A DNA stretch of 64,000 nt from an uncultured Polaribacter sp. (GTDB lineage Bacteria; Bacteroidota; Bacteroidia; Flavobacteriales; Flavobacteriaceae): the NCBI GenBank assembly GCA_943787375.1, contig CALSME010000001.1, forward strand, positions 284,142 through 348,141, given 5' to 3'. The notes beneath the pieces were generated by a model. That model made no database searches. It was not told the origin of the DNA and saw only the letters and a program-made list of their open reading frames with translations. Position numbers and translations under genes: made by a program. Shown piece by piece: positions 1 to 8,698 of this stretch (its first letter is position 1; each line of letters opens with the position of its first letter).

Positions 1-285
1 AATGAAAACTTAATCTTTTACATCCGTTTATTTGATTTTGTAAAAGACACAGATCATGATAATGACGGAATTCCTTCTTGGTTAGAAGATCCTGACGGAG
101 ACGGTGATCCTAGAAATGATGATACCAACGGCGACTTTTTTGTGAACTATTTAGACGGCGATGATGACGGGGATGGCGTAGCTACAAAAGATGAAGATGC
201 CAATGGTGATGGAAATCCAGCAAATGACTTCAGTGATCCGAATAATCCGACACTAGCAGATTATCTAAATCCAGACATTAACTAA
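1..285 (+). CDS. C-terminal end of a Ca-binding-repeat protein, probably FKBP-type peptidyl-prolyl isomerase (5' truncated)
   Basis: The reading frame is open from the first base to a TAA at 283-285. The first residues (NENLIFYIRLFDFV) look like the last beta-strand of an FKBP domain. What follows is an acidic tail of thrombospondin-type-3-like repeats (DTDHDNDG, DPDGDGDPRNDD, DGDDDGDG, DANGDGNP) that bind calcium in related proteins. Flavobacterial FKBP-type isomerases of the envelope often end in such a tail, so that is the best call, but the catalytic core lies outside the window. It is followed directly by a strong terminator. Confidence 0.6.
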   Translation, partial: NENLIFYIRLFDFVKDTDHDNDGIPSWLEDPDGDGDPRNDDTNGDFFVNYLDGDDDGDGVATKDEDANGDGNPANDFSDPNNPTLADYLNPDIN

Positions 286-306
286 CAAAATATATATTTA
301 CCCTAC

Positions 307-340
307 AAAAAAAGCGCTTGAAAATTTCAAGCGCTTTTTT
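307..340. terminator. bidirectional rho-independent terminator
   Basis: The inverted repeat gcgcttgaaa / tttcaagcgc is flanked by an A run on the left and a T run on the right. It can therefore stop both the upstream plus-strand gene and the convergent minus-strand barrel gene. Confidence 0.85.
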
Positions 341-358
341 TATGTTAGAATGTTTCTT

Positions 359-973
359 TTAGAATCGATACGACAATCCTACAAGTACTTGATTCACTCG
401 GGTGTCAAATTCAATACTCGTAGTATCATCTAGAAAACGAGATTCAATATCGTTGAAACCTCTTTCCAAACGTACATCTATTCCTAATTTTCCCAATTCA
501 ATTCCAGCACCTATTTGCAGTCCAACGGTAAAACCATCTCCAGTTACTTCCGGAATATCATTCACATCAAAACCTTGCGCTAAAACATATTGAAAACTAG
601 GCCCAATAAATACATTTCCAACGCCAAAGAACTTTTTACCAAACAATACAGGAATATCAATTTTTTGAAAACTAAAATCTGTTTGAAGTGCATCTGCACC
701 AATTCTTGCTGGAGAATAGGTAATGCTACTCTCTAAATTTGTGTAAATCAACTCGGGTCTAATATAAAGTCCCAATACAGGTATCTTTGCGCGTAACCAG
801 ATCCCTGCGTGGTATCCAGTTTTACTTTCTGCTCCTTTAAAAACATTTTCGGTAACCGCAATAATAGATTCCGAATTGTAATTTATACCCCCTTTAATTC
901 CAAAATGGAGCTGTGCATTGGTGGTTTGACCAAAAGCAAATGCCAAACAAATGAGTAAAATTCCTTTTTTCAT
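359..973 (-). CDS. outer-membrane beta-barrel protein
   Basis: This 204-residue protein has a signal peptide (MKKGILLICLAFAFGQTTNAQ) and then alternating amphipathic strands such as LHFGIKGGINYN and VGLQIGAGIELGKLGIDVRLERG. It ends in an aromatic-terminated strand (QVLVGLSYRF), as barrel proteins of the PorT / OMP_b-brl class do. It probably sits in the outer membrane; no substrate can be read from sequence. It starts 11 bases after the stop of the transketolase-like gene, so the two are likely cotranscribed, although no functional link is obvious. Confidence 0.75.
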   Translation of the reverse strand: MKKGILLICLAFAFGQTTNAQLHFGIKGGINYNSESIIAVTENVFKGAESKTGYHAGIWLRAKIPVLGLYIRPELIYTNLESSITYSPARIGADALQTDFSFQKIDIPVLFGKKFFGVGNVFIGPSFQYVLAQGFDVNDIPEVTGDGFTVGLQIGAGIELGKLGIDVRLERGFNDIESRFLDDTTSIEFDTRVNQVLVGLSYRF

Positions 974-984
974 AATATCTTTTT

Positions 985-1941
985 TTATTTTTTTCTTGAA
1001 ATCACTTTTTTAACGGCTGCAACAACTGCATCCGCATCCAATCCGTATTTTTTCATCAATTGCTCTGGAGTTCCAGATTCACCAAAAGTATCATTGGTTG
1101 CAATAAATTCTTGTGGAGTAGGGGTATTAAGTGCTAATGTTCTCGCAACACTTTCTCCCAAACCACCTAATTTATTATGTTCTTCAGCAGTTACAATACA
1201 CCCCGTTTTAGCAACAGACTTTAAAATAATGGCCTCATCCAAGGGTTTGATGGTGTGAATATTGATCACTTCAACAGAAATTCCTTCCGCTTCTAATTTT
1301 TCTGCCGCTTGTAAAGATTCCCAAACCAAGTGTCCAGTAGCAACGATGGTTACGTCGGTTCCTTCGGTTAATTGAATTCCTTTTCCAACAACAAACTTTT
1401 CATCTGCTGGCATAAAAACAGGTACTTTTGGTCTACCAAAACGCAAATAAACAGGCCCATCATGGTCTGCAATGGCAATGGTAGCTGCTTTTGTTTGATT
1501 GTAATCACAGGTATTAATTACGGTCATTCCAGGCAACATCTTCATCAATCCAATGTCTTCTAAAATTTGATGCGTTGCACCGTCTTCCCCTAAGGTTAGA
1601 CCTGCATGAGAGGCACAAATTTTTACATTTTTATCTGAATAAGTAACTGATTGACGAATTTGATCATACACACGACCCGTAGTAAAATTTGCGAAAGTTC
1701 CTGTAAAAGGTATTTTACCTCCAATTGTTAAACCCGCTGCAATTCCAATCATATTTGCCTCTGCAATCCCAATTTGAAAAAATCTATCTGGATTTTCTTT
1801 GATAAACTGGTCCATTTTTAATGAACCAATTAAATCGGCACAAAGGGCAACTACATTAGGATTTGTTCTCCCTAATTCTGTTAAACCATCTCCAAAACCA
1901 GATCTAGTATCTTTTTTTTCTGTGTAGGTGTATTTTTTCAT
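985..1941 (-). CDS. transketolase C-terminal half (pyrimidine-binding and C-terminal domains)
   Basis: This 318-residue protein matches the second half of transketolase. It has the pyrimidine-binding fold with the FFQIGIAEANMIGIAAGL segment, whose Glu normally activates thiamine diphosphate, and a C-terminal transketolase domain (VINIHTIKPLDEAII, AEEHNKLGGLGESVA). In split transketolases the N-terminal half, which carries the GDG-N thiamine-binding motif, is normally the gene just upstream. Here the upstream neighbour is maf, 148 bases away, and no N-half lies in the window. The partner must be encoded elsewhere for pentose-phosphate transketolase activity, or this protein pairs differently. 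Confidence 0.85.
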   Translation of the reverse strand: MKKYTYTEKKDTRSGFGDGLTELGRTNPNVVALCADLIGSLKMDQFIKENPDRFFQIGIAEANMIGIAAGLTIGGKIPFTGTFANFTTGRVYDQIRQSVTYSDKNVKICASHAGLTLGEDGATHQILEDIGLMKMLPGMTVINTCDYNQTKAATIAIADHDGPVYLRFGRPKVPVFMPADEKFVVGKGIQLTEGTDVTIVATGHLVWESLQAAEKLEAEGISVEVINIHTIKPLDEAIILKSVAKTGCIVTAEEHNKLGGLGESVARTLALNTPTPQEFIATNDTFGESGTPEQLMKKYGLDADAVVAAVKKVISRKK

Positions 1942-2089
1942 TCTAAGAGTGTGTTGTTAAATTTTGCGTAAAAATAAACTTTTATTTCTCTTTAAAGAAA
2001 AGAAAAGAGAGAATACAACCAAGACTTTCACACAATATGTTAAAAAGTTTATAAGAATTTTTCGGAAGATCAACTCGGAGCGATACAAC

Positions 2090-2668
2090 TTATAAGTGCA
2101 TCAATGCATCATAGAGTTTATGAACTGGTAAACCGACTACATTAAAAAAACTACCTTCTATTTTTTCAATAGCAATAAAACCAATCCATTCCTGAATTCC
2201 ATAGGCACCTGCTTTGTCAAAAGGTTGGTAAGTGTCGATGTAATAATTGATTTCTTCGTCAGAAATTTCTTTAAAATAAACGACGGTAATATCATTTATA
2301 ATCTTCTGAAAATGATTGCTTTTTATTGAAATGGAAGTCATTACCTCATGTTTTTTCCCCGAGAGTGCTCTTAGCATTTTAAAAGCATCCTGCTTGTCTT
2401 TGGGTTTTCCTAAAGCTTTTCCGTCGAGCCAAACAATCGTGTCCGAGGTAATTAATACATCGTTTTCTTTTAAGTTGGTAAAGGATTTCGATTTTAAATC
2501 GGCTAAATAATCAGTGATTGCGAGTCCTTTAAGTGAAGTTGGATATATTTCTTCTACTTCTTTTAATTGAATGGTAAAAGCAATGTCTAAATCTTTAAAA
2601 AATTGATGCCTTCTTGGAGATCCAGAAGCCAAAATAATATGGTGATTTTTTAATTTTTCGCGTAACAT
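2090..2668 (-). CDS. maf: Maf-like nucleotide pyrophosphatase
   Basis: This 192-residue protein has the usual Maf length. The N-terminus shows the phosphate-binding ILASGSPRR motif. TSDTIVWLDGKALGKPKD and the later DKAGAYGIQ segment are family signatures. Maf proteins hydrolyse non-canonical or pyrimidine nucleoside triphosphates in the cytoplasm. This sequence resembles the YhdE branch (dTTP/UTP pyrophosphatase), but branch assignment from motifs alone is tentative. It begins 25 bases after the smpB stop, so the two probably share a transcript. Confidence 0.92.
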   Translation of the reverse strand: MLREKLKNHHIILASGSPRRHQFFKDLDIAFTIQLKEVEEIYPTSLKGLAITDYLADLKSKSFTNLKENDVLITSDTIVWLDGKALGKPKDKQDAFKMLRALSGKKHEVMTSISIKSNHFQKIINDITVVYFKEISDEEINYYIDTYQPFDKAGAYGIQEWIGFIAIEKIEGSFFNVVGLPVHKLYDALMHL

Positions 2669-2693
2669 GTTGCTGCCTTTAGATCCTGTATCT

Positions 2694-3158
2694 CTAATTG
2701 AAGTTCTTTTTAATTCTGGCCAAATCGCGTTTATTGTCTCGGTCTTTTAACACCTCACGCTTGTCATGCGTTTGTTTTCCTTTTGCCAATGCAACCTCCA
2801 ATTTTGCAAAACCACGCTCATTAATAAACAAACGCATGGGAACAATTGTATTTCCTTTTGCCTCCACATCTCTTTTTAGTTTTTTAAGTTCCCGTTTGTT
2901 CAAGAGTAATTTTCGTTCACTTTTTGGCTTGTGATTGAATTGATGCCCAAAAATATACTCTTCAATATACATGTTAACAACAAACAATTCTCCGCGTTCA
3001 TTAAACTCGCAAAAACTCTCCGTAATTCTGGCTTTACTAAGTCGAATCGATTTTATTTCAGTACCCGTTAATTGAATTCCAGCAACTAATTTGTCGAGAA
3101 TCTCATATTCAAATCGTGCCTTTTTATTTTGTATGTTGATATTTTTCTGAACAGTCAT
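2694..3158 (-). CDS. smpB: SsrA-binding protein SmpB
   Basis: SmpB binds tmRNA and delivers it to stalled ribosomes. The OB-fold signature is clear (ARFEYEILDKLVAGIQLTGTEIKSIR), as is the basic C-terminal tail (KRDLARIKKNFN) that enters the mRNA channel. The ORF track begins 23 codons earlier. I prefer the ATG at 3158 (MTVQKNINIQNKKARFEYE), because family members begin with this short basic lead-in and the upstream 23 residues resemble nothing. That gives 154 residues, the usual size. The gene is followed by maf. Confidence 0.93.
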   Translation of the reverse strand: MTVQKNINIQNKKARFEYEILDKLVAGIQLTGTEIKSIRLSKARITESFCEFNERGELFVVNMYIEEYIFGHQFNHKPKSERKLLLNKRELKKLKRDVEAKGNTIVPMRLFINERGFAKLEVALAKGKQTHDKREVLKDRDNKRDLARIKKNFN

Positions 3159-3303
3159 TGACTGGATTTTAGAATCATTATAGCTTGTAAATGTCTTTTT
3201 CTTCTTTGGATGAAAATCAAGAACCAATTTTTAACAAAGATACAGTTTTGATTAAGATTAAGATGTGTAATTTAGCAGCCAATTTATGTTTTAAAACACC
3301 ACC

Positions 3304-4047
3304 ATGTTCGTGCGCTTTTTTTTTCTAATTACATTCACACTTTTTATTTCTTGTGCAAGGAAGGAAACCTCACTTACCGCACAACAGATTGTTGATAAAA
3401 CCTTGCTTCGTTCGGGGGCAGATAAAGTGGCGAATGCTCAAATTAGGTTTCAATTTAGAGACAAAAAATATACAGCAATTCGAAAAAATGGAACATTTCT
3501 TTTGGAAAGAATAGTCAGTAATGCTACCTCTACAGTAAGAGATGTCCTATCCAATGAGGGGTTTTCGCGTTTTGTAGAGGATGTGCCCATTACAGTGGTA
3601 GATACTATGGCTGTAAAATATCGAAATTCAATTAATTCTGTTCACTATTTTTCTGTGTTGCCTTATGGATTGAATGATAAAGCAGTACAAAAGAAACTAT
3701 TGCCCTCATCCGTTGTCGCAGGAAAGGATTACTACAAGATTATGATTACATTTTCGGAAGATGGTGGTGGAGAAGATTTTGAAGATGTCTTTGTCTATTG
3801 GATTGGAAAAGAGGATTTTTTAATCGATTATTTGGCCTATTCTTTTCATACAAATGGAGGTGGAAAACGCTTTCGAGTACTAAAGGAGCAATGCAACATA
3901 AAAGGAATACGATTTGTAGATTATCACAACTATAAACCGATAGATCTTGAAATTCCACTGATCGATTTGGACCTCGCTTTTGATAAAAAACAATTAAAAA
4001 AAGTATCAGAAATTATCCTAGAAAATATTGAAGTAACTCTCTTATAA
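3304..4047 (+). CDS. lipoprotein of unknown function, DUF6503-like
   Basis: This 247-residue protein has a lipoprotein signal (FFFLITFTLFISCARK, with Cys at about residue 17). The mature part carries QQIVDKTLLRSGADK, then beta-rich sequence and a C-terminal segment RFVDYHNYKPID. This resembles a Bacteroidetes family sometimes mislabelled deoxyribose-phosphate aldolase in databases; I believe it is DUF6503, but this is memory, not a search. No catalytic motif is visible. It lies 7 bases upstream of a methyltransferase gene and is probably cotranscribed with it. Confidence 0.6.
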   Translation: MFVRFFFLITFTLFISCARKETSLTAQQIVDKTLLRSGADKVANAQIRFQFRDKKYTAIRKNGTFLLERIVSNATSTVRDVLSNEGFSRFVEDVPITVVDTMAVKYRNSINSVHYFSVLPYGLNDKAVQKKLLPSSVVAGKDYYKIMITFSEDGGGEDFEDVFVYWIGKEDFLIDYLAYSFHTNGGGKRFRVLKEQCNIKGIRFVDYHNYKPIDLEIPLIDLDLAFDKKQLKKVSEIILENIEVTLL

Positions 4048-4054
4048 GATTAAA

Positions 4055-4876
4055 ATGAGCAAAAAGCAACTCATCAGTTCCGCATTAAACGATTTTTACA
4101 ACAAAGCTTCCGAAGAAACACGCTTAGACAGTGGTATGGGTTTTTTTGAATTTGAACGCATCAAGTCGCTTATTGGAAGACATCTTACCAATACCAACGC
4201 AACTATTATTGATGTTGGAGGCGGTACCGGGAAGTACAGTGAATGGTTGGCACAATTGGGACACGATGTTCATTTGATAGAACCTGTTGAGAAACATATT
4301 AAATTGGCGCAAAAACGTGCTCAGCAATTAAAGAAACCCTTTTCAGTGACTTTGGGGGAATCACGAAATCTCGAACTTAAAAATGAGGTGGCTGATTTGG
4401 TTATTTTACACGGACCCTTGTATCACCTTCAAAAAAAAGAAGATCGATTGAAAACCATTCAAGAAGCAAAAAGAGTATTGAAAAAAGGAGGGATTGTTTT
4501 AGGTTTTGCTATCAATTCATCTGCATCAACTGTTGCAGGATTAATGCAAGGGTTGGTGCATAAAAAACCTTTTTTTGAAATGTGTAAGACAGAACTAACT
4601 GCTGGAATCCACAATCCACCAAGGGAATTTCCTTGGTTGTTGGCCGATGGTTTTTACCACAAACCAAAACAGTTAAAGAAGGAATTCACTTCCCAAGGCT
4701 TAGAGATTGTCAACTTATTTGCGGTCGAAGGAATGATTTGGTTGGACAATGAATACTTTGCGAACATGTTACATCCTCAAAAGAAAAAAACATTATTGGC
4801 GCTCTTAGAAATTACCGAAAAAGACGAATCTGTTTTGTCTTTTAGTCCACACATGATGTTGGTTGCAAAAAAGTAA
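4055..4876 (+). CDS. class I SAM-dependent methyltransferase
   Basis: This 273-residue protein has the Rossmann-type SAM site. Motif I is IIDVGGGTGKYSEWLAQLG (about residues 46-64), followed by the acidic HLIEP, and motif IV-like ADLVILHGPLYHL. The Methyltransf_11 style core is followed by a C-terminal extension of about 100 residues whose specificity I cannot read. It is the second gene of a likely two-gene operon with the lipoprotein. It ends 2 bases before the stop of the convergent phosphatase gene. Confidence 0.8.
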   Translation: MSKKQLISSALNDFYNKASEETRLDSGMGFFEFERIKSLIGRHLTNTNATIIDVGGGTGKYSEWLAQLGHDVHLIEPVEKHIKLAQKRAQQLKKPFSVTLGESRNLELKNEVADLVILHGPLYHLQKKEDRLKTIQEAKRVLKKGGIVLGFAINSSASTVAGLMQGLVHKKPFFEMCKTELTAGIHNPPREFPWLLADGFYHKPKQLKKEFTSQGLEIVNLFAVEGMIWLDNEYFANMLHPQKKKTLLALLEITEKDESVLSFSPHMMLVAKK

Positions 4877-4878
4877 AC

Positions 4879-5376
4879 TTATTCTAGAATTTCAACACGA
4901 CTTGTTTTTCTTGTCCCTACAATTGTAACAATATAAAGGCTTGCATTGTCGTGGTCGTCCATGTTTTTGTATTTCGCTTCTCCTAAGATTGTGTTTGCAA
5001 AAACAGGTGTTGTATTGCTATGACCAACAATTAAGACCGTTTTTCCTTTTGTAGCTGCAGCAAAATTTTCCGTATACATCTTTCTAGGATCGTAGTGTTG
5101 AATCGGGAGATTCTTTTGCTTTGCAGTAGGTGTAGCAGTTTGTATCGTTCTATTGTATCTTGTTGAATACACAACCTCTACATCTATATTTTTAAAATAC
5201 CTTGCCCAATTTGCAGCCCTTTTTTTTCCCGCATCGTTTAAATTTGGGTTGCGATTGGTTGCATCTGTTCTTACTTTTTCTGCATGACGTATTAAATAAT
5301 AGGTCGTTGTTTCTTCAGTAGTACATGAAAATAGCGTGGTAAAAACAAAAAGAAGAAGGAGTGTGTATTTTTTCAT
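4879..5376 (-). CDS. histidine phosphatase family lipoprotein (SixA-like)
   Basis: This 165-residue protein has a lipoprotein signal (LLLFVFTTLFSCTTEE), so it is anchored in the envelope. The phosphohistidine motif RHAEK lies near residue 30, a second arginine region is YSTRYNRTIQTA, and the second catalytic histidine is in VLIVGHSNTTPVFA. The size fits the small SixA-like branch of the histidine phosphatase superfamily. The substrate is unknown. It is a single minus-strand gene downstream of the clpB terminator. Confidence 0.85.
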   Translation of the reverse strand: MKKYTLLLLFVFTTLFSCTTEETTTYYLIRHAEKVRTDATNRNPNLNDAGKKRAANWARYFKNIDVEVVYSTRYNRTIQTATPTAKQKNLPIQHYDPRKMYTENFAAATKGKTVLIVGHSNTTPVFANTILGEAKYKNMDDHDNASLYIVTIVGTRKTSRVEILE

Positions 5377-5412
5377 GAGTAGTATTTTATGTTACAAATA
5401 TACGTAAAACCA

Positions 5413-5445
5413 AAAAAGTGATGTCTATACATAACATCACTTTTT
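5413..5445 (-). terminator. rho-independent terminator of clpB
   Basis: A 12-bp perfect stem (aaaaagtgatgt / acatcacttttt) with a 9-base loop lies 21 bases after the clpB stop. On the minus strand the stem ends in a T run. Confidence 0.8.
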
Positions 5446-5465
5446 ATAGTTTTACTAAACTCAAA

Positions 5466-8075
5466 TTATAAATTTTTCACCAAATCAGATTGATTTCTAA
5501 AAACGAGTTGATCATCAAAACAATCTAATAAAATAATGCTATCAGTTGTTATTTTTCCTGACAAAATTTCTTTAGAAAGTGTATTTAATACTTCTTTTTG
5601 AAGCACTCTTTTTACTGGCCTCGCACCAAACTCTGGTTGGTATCCTTTCATGGCGAGGTATTCGATGGCCTCGTCTGTAGCATCAATAGTGATTTTCTGT
5701 TGGTCTATCCTTTTTTTCAATTCTTCAAATTGTAATTTTACAATTTGAAGAATAGCAGCTTTGTTCAATGGCGTAAAGAGGAGGATATCATCGATTCGAT
5801 TCAAAAATTCAGGTCTTACAGTTTGTTTCAACAGTCCGAGTACTTCAGTTTTTGCCGCCTCGGAAACCACAGCTAAATCTGCTTTTGAAGCTTCAAATTT
5901 TTCTTGAATCATAGCGCTTCCTAGATTCGATGTCATAATTATGATGGTATTTTTAAAATCGGCAACACGTCCTTTAGTATCAGTTAATCTTCCTTCATCT
6001 AACACTTGTAATAAAATATTAAAAGTGTCAGAGTGTGCCTTTTCAATTTCATCCAATAATACTACAGAATAAGGTCTTCTTCGAACAGCTTCTGTTAATT
6101 GTCCTCCTTCATCATAACCAATATAACCTGGAGGCGCCCCTACCAATCTACTCACAGAATGGCGTTCTTGGTATTCGCTCATATCGATTCTTGTCATTGC
6201 ATTTTCATCATCAAATAAATAGGCTGCTAAAGCTTTTGCCAATGCTGTTTTTCCAACGCCAGTTGTTCCTAAAAACAAGAAACTCCCAATAGGCTTATTT
6301 GGGTTTTGCAATCCAGCTCTAGATCTCCTAACAGCATCGGAAACAGCAACAATTGCTTCTTCTTGACCCACAATTTTTTTGTGCAATTCATCTTCTAAAT
6401 ACAATAATTTTTCACGTTCTGATTGTACCATTTTTTTGACTGGAATTCCCGTCCATTTGCCAACAACTTCAGCAATATCATCTAAGGTAACTTCTTCTTT
6501 GATGATCGAGTTTTCAGATTGATTTTCTCGTAAATGGTCTTGTAAAGCTTCTAATTTGTCTTGTGCTTCTTTAATTTTGCCATACCTAATTTCTGCAACT
6601 TTTCCATAATTTCCTTCGCGTGCTGCTTTTTCAGCCGCTATTTTAAAGTTTTCAATCGATAATTTTGCATTTTGAATATTATCGACAACTTCTTTTTCAG
6701 ATTTCCATTTTGCATTAATCTCGTTTCGCTCTTCTTTAAAATCACCCAACTCAGATCGTAAACCTTTCAACTTTGTTTCATCCTTTTCTCGTTTAATGGC
6801 TTCAATTTCAATTTCTAATTGCATTATTTTACGATCTAAAATATCTAATTCTTCTGGTTTAGAGTTAATTTCCATTCGCAATTTAGAGGCAGCCTCATCC
6901 ATTAGATCAATTGCTTTGTCTGGTAAAAACCGATTGGTAATATATCGTTGCGATAATGTTACAGCACCAATAATAGCTTCATCTTTTATGCGAACTTTAT
7001 GGTGTGTTTCATATTTTTCTTTAATTCCGCGTAAAATTGAAATTGCACTCTCTGTATCTGGCTCATTTACTAGAATCTTTTGAAAACGTCTTTCTAGTGC
7101 TTTGTCTTTTTCAAAATGTTTTTGATATTCGTCTAAGGTAGTTGCACCAATTGCACGTAATTCTCCACGAGCCAAAGCAGGTTTTAAAATGTTAGCGGCA
7201 TCCATAGCCCCATTACCACCACCTGCGCCTACCAATGTGTGAATTTCATCAATAAATAAAACGATATCTCCATTGGAAGTGGTGACTTCTTTGATGACTG
7301 CTTTTAAGCGTTCTTCAAACTCTCCTTTGTATTTTGCGCCCGCAATTAAGGCCCCCATGTCCAAAGAAAAAATGAATTTGTCTTTTAGATTTTCTGGAAC
7401 ATCTCCATCTACAATTCTATGCGCTAATCCTTCCGCAATCGCCGTTTTCCCTGTACCTGGCTCTCCAACTAAAATAGGATTATTCTTGGTTCTACGAGAA
7501 AGAATTTGAAGCAATCTCCTTATTTCATCATCTCTACCAATTACAGGATCTAACATATTGTCTTTCGCTAACTGATTTAAATTTTTTGCATATTTATTTA
7601 AAGAATTGTAGGTTTCTTCTGCATTTTGTGAAGTCACTCTTTCGCCTTTTCTTAGTTCGTTAATGCAATGCTCTAAACCTTTTTCAGTAGCTCCTAAATC
7701 TTTTAAAATTTGTGATATTGTACTTTTTGATTTAAAAATACATAGAATCAAATGTTCGATGGAAATAAATTCATCCTTCATTTTTTTAGCAATTACAGCA
7801 GCTTCCGTTAAACTTTTGCTTGCGACTCTTGAAAGTAATATATCAGCTCCAGATACTTTGGGTATACTTTCTAAATGTTTATCCAAAGTCTGAATTACAA
7901 TGGCGATGTTTATATCTAATTTCTTAAGGATAAAAGGAAGTACATTCTCATCAACTTGTGTCAATGCTTTAAAAACATGCTCGTTTTCTATTTGATTGTG
8001 CCCAAATACTTGTGCGATTTCTTGAGCCAATTGTATGGTTTCCTGTGCTTTGGTGGTATAATTATTAAAATTCAT
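5466..8075 (-). CDS. clpB: ATP-dependent disaggregase ClpB
   Basis: This 869-residue protein is full length for ClpB. The N-terminal Clp repeat domain spans about residues 1-150. The first AAA+ module has Walker [10 protein letters not shown] near 205 and Walker [12 protein letters not shown] charged coiled-coil M-domain follows (about 400-530), which marks it as ClpB rather than ClpA or ClpC. The second AAA+ module has GTTGVGKTA near 610 and [11 protein letters not shown]. ClpB rescues aggregated proteins together with DnaK in the cytoplasm. I could not find a clear stress-type promoter; the upstream 90 bases are T-rich. It is transcribed alone and divergent from ytxJ. Confidence 0.97.
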   Translation of the reverse strand: MNFNNYTTKAQETIQLAQEIAQVFGHNQIENEHVFKALTQVDENVLPFILKKLDINIAIVIQTLDKHLESIPKVSGADILLSRVASKSLTEAAVIAKKMKDEFISIEHLILCIFKSKSTISQILKDLGATEKGLEHCINELRKGERVTSQNAEETYNSLNKYAKNLNQLAKDNMLDPVIGRDDEIRRLLQILSRRTKNNPILVGEPGTGKTAIAEGLAHRIVDGDVPENLKDKFIFSLDMGALIAGAKYKGEFEERLKAVIKEVTTSNGDIVLFIDEIHTLVGAGGGNGAMDAANILKPALARGELRAIGATTLDEYQKHFEKDKALERRFQKILVNEPDTESAISILRGIKEKYETHHKVRIKDEAIIGAVTLSQRYITNRFLPDKAIDLMDEAASKLRMEINSKPEELDILDRKIMQLEIEIEAIKREKDETKLKGLRSELGDFKEERNEINAKWKSEKEVVDNIQNAKLSIENFKIAAEKAAREGNYGKVAEIRYGKIKEAQDKLEALQDHLRENQSENSIIKEEVTLDDIAEVVGKWTGIPVKKMVQSEREKLLYLEDELHKKIVGQEEAIVAVSDAVRRSRAGLQNPNKPIGSFLFLGTTGVGKTALAKALAAYLFDDENAMTRIDMSEYQERHSVSRLVGAPPGYIGYDEGGQLTEAVRRRPYSVVLLDEIEKAHSDTFNILLQVLDEGRLTDTKGRVADFKNTIIIMTSNLGSAMIQEKFEASKADLAVVSEAAKTEVLGLLKQTVRPEFLNRIDDILLFTPLNKAAILQIVKLQFEELKKRIDQQKITIDATDEAIEYLAMKGYQPEFGARPVKRVLQKEVLNTLSKEILSGKITTDSIILLDCFDDQLVFRNQSDLVKNL

Positions 8076-8187
8076 TATTTTTATTTTTTTTAATTCTTTT
8101 TTTTCTCTTTTGCAATTCTAATACCATTTGATAAACTCATTATAATCAAGTCATTTTGTCTTGTTAGCGCTCATTTTCACTGACTTT

Positions 8188-8215
8188 TTGACTTAATAAA
8201 AGTTCCCTACATTTG
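8188..8215 (+). promoter_or_regulatory. Bacteroidetes-type promoter of ytxJ
   Basis: The sequence shows TTG, a 17-base spacer, then TACATTTG, a full match to the TTG / TAnnTTTG promoter of Bacteroidetes. It lies 27 bases upstream of the ytxJ ATG. Confidence 0.7.
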
Positions 8216-8242
8216 CAGTGAATTTGAAAATAAAAAGGAAAT

Positions 8243-8638
8243 ATGGGTTTGTTTGATGGAGTTTTTAAGAGTAACAAAAAAGAAAAAGGAGTTGTAGAAA
8301 CATTTATCAATTGGATTCCACTCACAAATTTAGAGCAATTAGCAACCATTAAAGCAGCATCTGAAACCGAATTTGTGCTTATTTTTAAACATTCTACCCG
8401 TTGTGGAATAAGCAGAATGGTTATCAAACAATTCGAAAACCTGTTTACAGCAGAAACTAAGAAACTAAAAGTGTACTATTTAGATCTTTTAAACTATCGA
8501 AATATATCGGATGAAGTAGGATATTCTTTCCAAGTTGTTCATCAATCTCCTCAATTAATCGTGGTTCGAAATGGTGTTACTGTTGCTCATTCTTCACATC
8601 ATGAGATCACAGAAACAAATTTATCAAAATTTCAATAG
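8243..8638 (+). CDS. ytxJ: bacillithiol system redox-active protein YtxJ (BrxC-like)
   Basis: This 131-residue thioredoxin-fold protein has the family signature FKHSTRCGISRM, with a single redox cysteine, and a later QSPQLIVVRNG segment holding the cis-proline. YtxJ (also called BrxC) is a monothiol bacilliredoxin that removes bacillithiol from oxidised proteins. Bacillithiol is used by many Bacteroidetes, so its presence fits. No bacillithiol synthesis gene lies in the window. It has its own promoter and a hairpin overlapping its stop codon. Confidence 0.88.
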   Translation: MGLFDGVFKSNKKEKGVVETFINWIPLTNLEQLATIKAASETEFVLIFKHSTRCGISRMVIKQFENLFTAETKKLKVYYLDLLNYRNISDEVGYSFQVVHQSPQLIVVRNGVTVAHSSHHEITETNLSKFQ

Positions 8639-8663
8639 GTTAAAGTAGTGAAAAACCTATTTT
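8634..8663 (+). terminator. probable terminator of ytxJ overlapping the stop codon
   Basis: An 8-bp inverted repeat (aataggtt / aacctatt) with a 12-base loop spans the ytxJ TAG and is followed by a short T run. It is weaker than the other terminators here. Confidence 0.45.
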
Positions 8664-8698
8664 AAGTCTTATTTTTGTATTTCAAAATTTTTTAAATC

